This document shows, one piece after another, positions 5,412 through 7,835 of a stretch of 7,835 nucleotides of DNA. The notes beneath the pieces were generated by a model. That model did no database searches. It saw only the letters and a program-made list of their open reading frames with translations, and was not told the DNA's origin. The stretch covers positions 1-7,835 of the forward strand of contig NZ_DJFS01000017.1 in NCBI RefSeq assembly GCF_002432125.1, in the 5' to 3' direction. The DNA comes from Brevundimonas sp. UBA5866. GTDB taxonomy: Bacteria > Pseudomonadota > Alphaproteobacteria > Caulobacterales > Caulobacteraceae. A program made the position numbers and the translations under genes. Every line of letters starts with the position of its first letter. Positions within the stretch are counted from its first letter, which is position 1.

Positions 5412-7043
5412 ATGACACTACTGCTTGACCGTCGCCGTTTGGTGCTCGGCGGAAGTCTGGGTTTGATGGCTCTGGGTTTGCCCGGCGGTGCTGCGATGGC
5501 CCAGCAGGTGCTGGCGGCCACCGGCTTTACCCATGGCGTTGCCAGTGGCGAGCCTGCATCCGACAGCATGCTTTTGTGGACGCGCTATGTACCGTCCGGT
5601 CAGGGCAGCGAGGTGACGCTCGATGTCGAAGTGTCTACGGATCGGAGCTTCAATCGCATCCAGCACCGCGAGCGGGTGCGCACCGGCGGCTATCGCGACT
5701 GGACCGTAAAGGTGACCGTCGACGGTCTGGCCGCTGGCTCGACCTATTGGTACCGCTTTGTGGGCCCTGATGGCAGCTATTCGAGCGCAGGCCGTATGTG
5801 CACCTTGCCGGAAGGCAAGGCCGAGCATTTCCGCATGGGGGTGTTCTCGTGCTCCAACCTGCCGATGGGCTGGTTCAACGCCTATGCCCATGCGTCCAAG
5901 CGCGAGGACGTGGATCTGTGGTTGCACGTCGGCGACTACATCTATGAATACGGCATAGCCTCTTATTCAGACGCGGACCGCATCGCCGAGCGCGTTGTCC
6001 TGCCCGCGCATGATCACGAGATGGTCGCGCTGGCCGATTACCGCCTGCGCTTTGCCTGCTATCGGGCCGACCCCGACGTTCAGGCGCTTCATGCCTCGGC
6101 CCCGATGGTTTGTGTGTGGGATGACCATGAATCCACCAACGACAGTTGGGAAGGCGGCGCGCAAAACCATCAGGCCAACGAGGGCGACTGGGCAACCCGC
6201 CGTGCGGCCGCCGTTCAGGCCTATCTGGAATGGATGCCGATCTCCGAGGAGCCGTGGAAGGCCTATCATATCGGTGAGCTGGCGACCCTGTACCGCACGG
6301 AATCGCGCCTGATCGGCCGGACCCGTCAGGCGGATATCGGTGCTGCCTATCGTGGAGGTACGGCGACCGCGCTGTCGAACTTCCGCGATGGCGAATGGAT
6401 GGACCCGACCGCCTCCATGCTGGGCTCCACTCAAGAGGCCTGGATCGAGCGGGAGTTCCGCCGCAATGCCCGTTCCTCGGCGTGGCAACTTGTGGGTATG
6501 GCCTGCATCATGGGTCGTACAGTCATGCCGCAGGAAGCTGTTAGCTGGTTGCGGAGCGACGTCAGTAACGGTGCTCGCAACAGCTATATGAATGCGGCGC
6601 GGGCTGGCGCGGTGGGCTTGCCGATGTGGATGGACCGTTGGGATGGCTATCCTCAGGCGCGCTCGCGTTTCCTGAAGGCGGCGCAAGAGGCCGATGCCAA
6701 TCTCGTCGTACTGTCGGGCGACAGCCATAATGCATGGGCCTATTCCCTGTCCGAAGACGGGCGTCCGGCGGGCGTTGAGTTCGCGGGACAGGCTGTAACG
6801 TCCAACGGTATGGAGCGTCAGATGGGCGTCGATCACGCCCGTGTCGCGCGTGGTTTCGTCGAAACCAATCCCGAGATGGCATGGGCCCAGACCCATGGGC
6901 GCGGCTATATGATGCTGGACGTGAAGCCGCACCGTGTCGAGAGCGAGTGGATATTCTTCAACACCACGAAGCAACGCGACGAGACGGTCGCCAGCACACA
7001 CCGCATCCAAGTCGACAAGGGGCATCGGCGCATCCAGGCGTAA
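5412..7043 (+). CDS. phoD: PhoD-type alkaline phosphatase/phosphodiesterase, Tat-exported
   Basis: A 543-residue periplasmic metallophosphoesterase that releases phosphate from mono- or diesters. I chose the ATG at 5412: GGGA sits 6 bases upstream and the protein opens MTLLLDRRRLVLGG, a twin-arginine signal with a hydrophobic stretch and an AMA site at 28-30. An ATG at 5373 would add 13 atypical residues. The N-terminal PhoD domain is clear (FTHGVASGEPASDSMLLWTR, 39-58; YWYRF, 112-116). The catalytic domain carries FSCSN (146-149, with the PhoD-typical metal-ligand Cys148), HVGDYIYEYG (172-181), VWDDHESTND (235-244) and VVLSGDSHNAWA (432-443). These match the Asp, His, Tyr and Asn ligand motifs of calcium/iron PhoD enzymes, and the length is normal. 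It is the last gene of the unit, 109 bases after the receptor gene and followed by a strong terminator. The exact substrate cannot be read from sequence. Confidence 0.93.
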   Translation: MTLLLDRRRLVLGGSLGLMALGLPGGAAMAQQVLAATGFTHGVASGEPASDSMLLWTRYVPSGQGSEVTLDVEVSTDRSFNRIQHRERVRTGGYRDWTVKVTVDGLAAGSTYWYRFVGPDGSYSSAGRMCTLPEGKAEHFRMGVFSCSNLPMGWFNAYAHASKREDVDLWLHVGDYIYEYGIASYSDADRIAERVVLPAHDHEMVALADYRLRFACYRADPDVQALHASAPMVCVWDDHESTNDSWEGGAQNHQANEGDWATRRAAAVQAYLEWMPISEEPWKAYHIGELATLYRTESRLIGRTRQADIGAAYRGGTATALSNFRDGEWMDPTASMLGSTQEAWIEREFRRNARSSAWQLVGMACIMGRTVMPQEAVSWLRSDVSNGARNSYMNAARAGAVGLPMWMDRWDGYPQARSRFLKAAQEADANLVVLSGDSHNAWAYSLSEDGRPAGVEFAGQAVTSNGMERQMGVDHARVARGFVETNPEMAWAQTHGRGYMMLDVKPHRVESEWIFFNTTKQRDETVASTHRIQVDKGHRRIQA

Positions 7044-7067
7044 GCGCCTTTCCACCGCGACGTTTCG

Positions 7068-7096
7068 AACAGCCTGCGCTTGCGCAGGCTGTTTTT
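7068..7096 (+). terminator. Intrinsic terminator after phoD
   Basis: AACAGCCTGCG (7068-7078), a CTTG loop and CGCAGGCTGTT (7083-7093) form a perfect 11-bp GC-rich stem running into a T-tract (7092-7096). It lies 24 bases after the phosphatase stop codon and ends the three-gene unit. The right IS begins 33 bases later. Confidence 0.93.
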
Positions 7097-7129
7097 GCGA
7101 CAGGCCTATGGGGGCGGGGCCCGAGCCGG

Positions 7130-7147
7130 GGTGCTGTCAGTATAACG
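7130..7147 (+). repeat. Terminal inverted repeat, left end of right IS
   Basis: GGTGCTGTCAGTATAACG matches, in inverted orientation, the right end of the left IS (641 back to 623) at about 14 of the first 17 positions. This marks the IS boundary and shows that the element begins 33 bases past the phosphatase terminator. Confidence 0.8.
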
Positions 7148-7199
7148 CTAAAGGTGCTCCACTTCGAAGGCTGCAAGCCATTGGTGGAGAAGGCGTTTT

Positions 7200-7835
7200 A
7201 TGAAACCGCTATCGTTTAAGCGACACCGCTTTCCAGGCGAAGTGATCCGTCATGCCGTGTGGTTGTACTTTCGCTTTAATCTTAGCTTCCGCGACGTCGA
7301 GGAACTGATGGCGCAACGCGGAATTGACGTCAGCTACGAAACGATCCGGTGCTGGACGATCAAGTTCGGGCCTCTGATTGCACGGCGGCTGAAGAAGCGG
7401 AGAGTGCCTCCGACAGGCCGTTGGCATCTCGATGAAATGGTCTGCAAGATCGGAGGACGGCGCATGTATCTGTGGCGCGCAGTCGACGACGAAGGCGAGG
7501 TTTTAGACGTCGTTGTCCAGCGCCAGCGGGACACAGAGGCGGCTTTGAAGCTGATCAGACGTCTTTTGCGCAATCAACCGGTCGAGCCAGAAACCATCAC
7601 GACGGACGGGTTGGCCTCGTACGGTGCGGCACTCGATCAGTTGGAACTGCGCCATCTGCATCGCCCTGGCAGGCTTCGTGACAACAACCGTGTTGAGAAC
7701 TCACATCTGCCGATCCGACGACGGGAGCGGCAGCATCATAGGTTCAAATCCCAAGCCTCAGCCCAGAGATTTCTCACCACCCACGCCGCGATCTACAACA
7801 CCTTCAACTTCCAGCGCCATTTGATCAGCAGACCC
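7200..7835 (+). CDS. IS6-family DDE transposase, 3'-truncated by window edge
   Basis: The first 212 codons of a protein expected to have about 230. GGAGAAGG (7186-7193) lies 6 bases before the ATG. The N-terminus, MKPLSFKRHRFPGEVIRHAV, and the RDVEEL segment form the helix-turn-helix that binds the IS ends. The DDE core is intact: Asp78 (WHLDEM), Asp136 (TTDGLASY) and Glu166 (RVENSH). The frame is open to the last base of the window and reads LISRP there, so the missing C-terminus is a sampling limit, not a mutation. It can act in trans on related IS ends, which may matter because the left and right repeats differ slightly. Confidence 0.92.
   Translation, partial: MKPLSFKRHRFPGEVIRHAVWLYFRFNLSFRDVEELMAQRGIDVSYETIRCWTIKFGPLIARRLKKRRVPPTGRWHLDEMVCKIGGRRMYLWRAVDDEGEVLDVVVQRQRDTEAALKLIRRLLRNQPVEPETITTDGLASYGAALDQLELRHLHRPGRLRDNNRVENSHLPIRRRERQHHRFKSQASAQRFLTTHAAIYNTFNFQRHLISRP

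Larger units (their letters stand above)
1..7835 (+). mobile_element. Composite-transposon-like unit: two direct IS6 copies around a three-gene cargo
   Basis: Two IS6-family copies in direct orientation bracket 774-7129. The cargo consists of one leader region, three co-directional genes and one terminator, so a self-contained transcription unit is what has been packaged. Direct IS6 copies can generate translocatable circles carrying the cargo plus one IS, or lose the cargo by recombination between the copies. At about 90% identity recombination is possible but less efficient than between identical copies. The nested older IS on the left suggests more than one round of IS insertion. Actual mobility is inferred. 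Confidence 0.6.
7130..7835 (+). mobile_element. Right IS6-family insertion sequence, 3' end outside window
   Basis: The element begins with GGTGCTGTCAG at 7130 and runs off the window. It lies in the same orientation as the left IS. Bases 7304-7835 align without gaps to bases 1-532 with about 54 differences (hand count), that is about 90% identity. The differences are spread along the gene and many are synonymous, so both copies evolved under selection as separate isoforms. With an expected length near 815 bases, its right end should lie about 110 bases beyond the window. The 8 bases before it (CGAGCCGG, 7122-7129) do not match those after the left IS or after the older remnant. Confidence 0.9.

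Noticed and set aside
3992..5569. Long minus-strand frame (525 codons) opposite the receptor and phosphatase genes
   Set aside because: It lies antisense to strongly supported TonB-receptor and PhoD coding sequence and crosses their intergenic gap. Its composition is that of a shadow frame in GC-rich DNA. The same holds for long antisense frames at 2630-3595 and 5967-7055.

Overview
The window is a high-GC accessory segment, most like an alphaproteobacterium. A sphingomonad or Caulobacter relative is my inference from the style of the TonB-dependent receptor and the Tat-exported PhoD; no marker gene confirms it. Three co-directional genes sit between two direct copies of an IS6-family insertion sequence, a layout typical of a composite (pseudo-compound) transposon or an IS6-built accessory island.

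Left side (1-773). Positions 1-641 are the right-hand three quarters of an IS6-type element, with its transposase reading rightward and ending in an inverted repeat at 641. It abuts, and has apparently inserted into, an older and diverged IS6-family element. Only the last 132 bases of that element survive (642-773): the 3' end of its transposase with its stop codon, and a degenerate terminal repeat.

Cargo (774-7129). A leader region of about 245 bases carries a 10-bp inverted repeat and a hairpin that can pair with the start codon of the first gene. Three plus-strand genes follow. The first (1018-2190) encodes a Sec-exported, beta-propeller-like protein of unknown function with a calcium-loop-like motif. 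The second (2258-5302) encodes a 1014-residue TonB-dependent outer-membrane receptor with an N-terminal carboxypeptidase-regulatory-like domain. The third (5412-7043) encodes a Tat-exported PhoD-type metallophosphatase/phosphodiesterase. Hairpins lie in both intergenic gaps, and a textbook intrinsic terminator (7068-7096) closes the unit. The likely theme is capture of an organic phosphate ester at the cell surface: the receptor imports, PhoD releases phosphate in the periplasm, and the propeller protein binds or hydrolyses an unknown partner substrate.

Right side (7130-7835). A second IS6-type copy starts 33 bases after the terminator, with a clear inverted repeat, a ribosome binding site and a full transposase N-terminus; it runs off the window. 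By hand alignment the two IS copies are about 90% identical, so they are related isoforms rather than a recent duplication.
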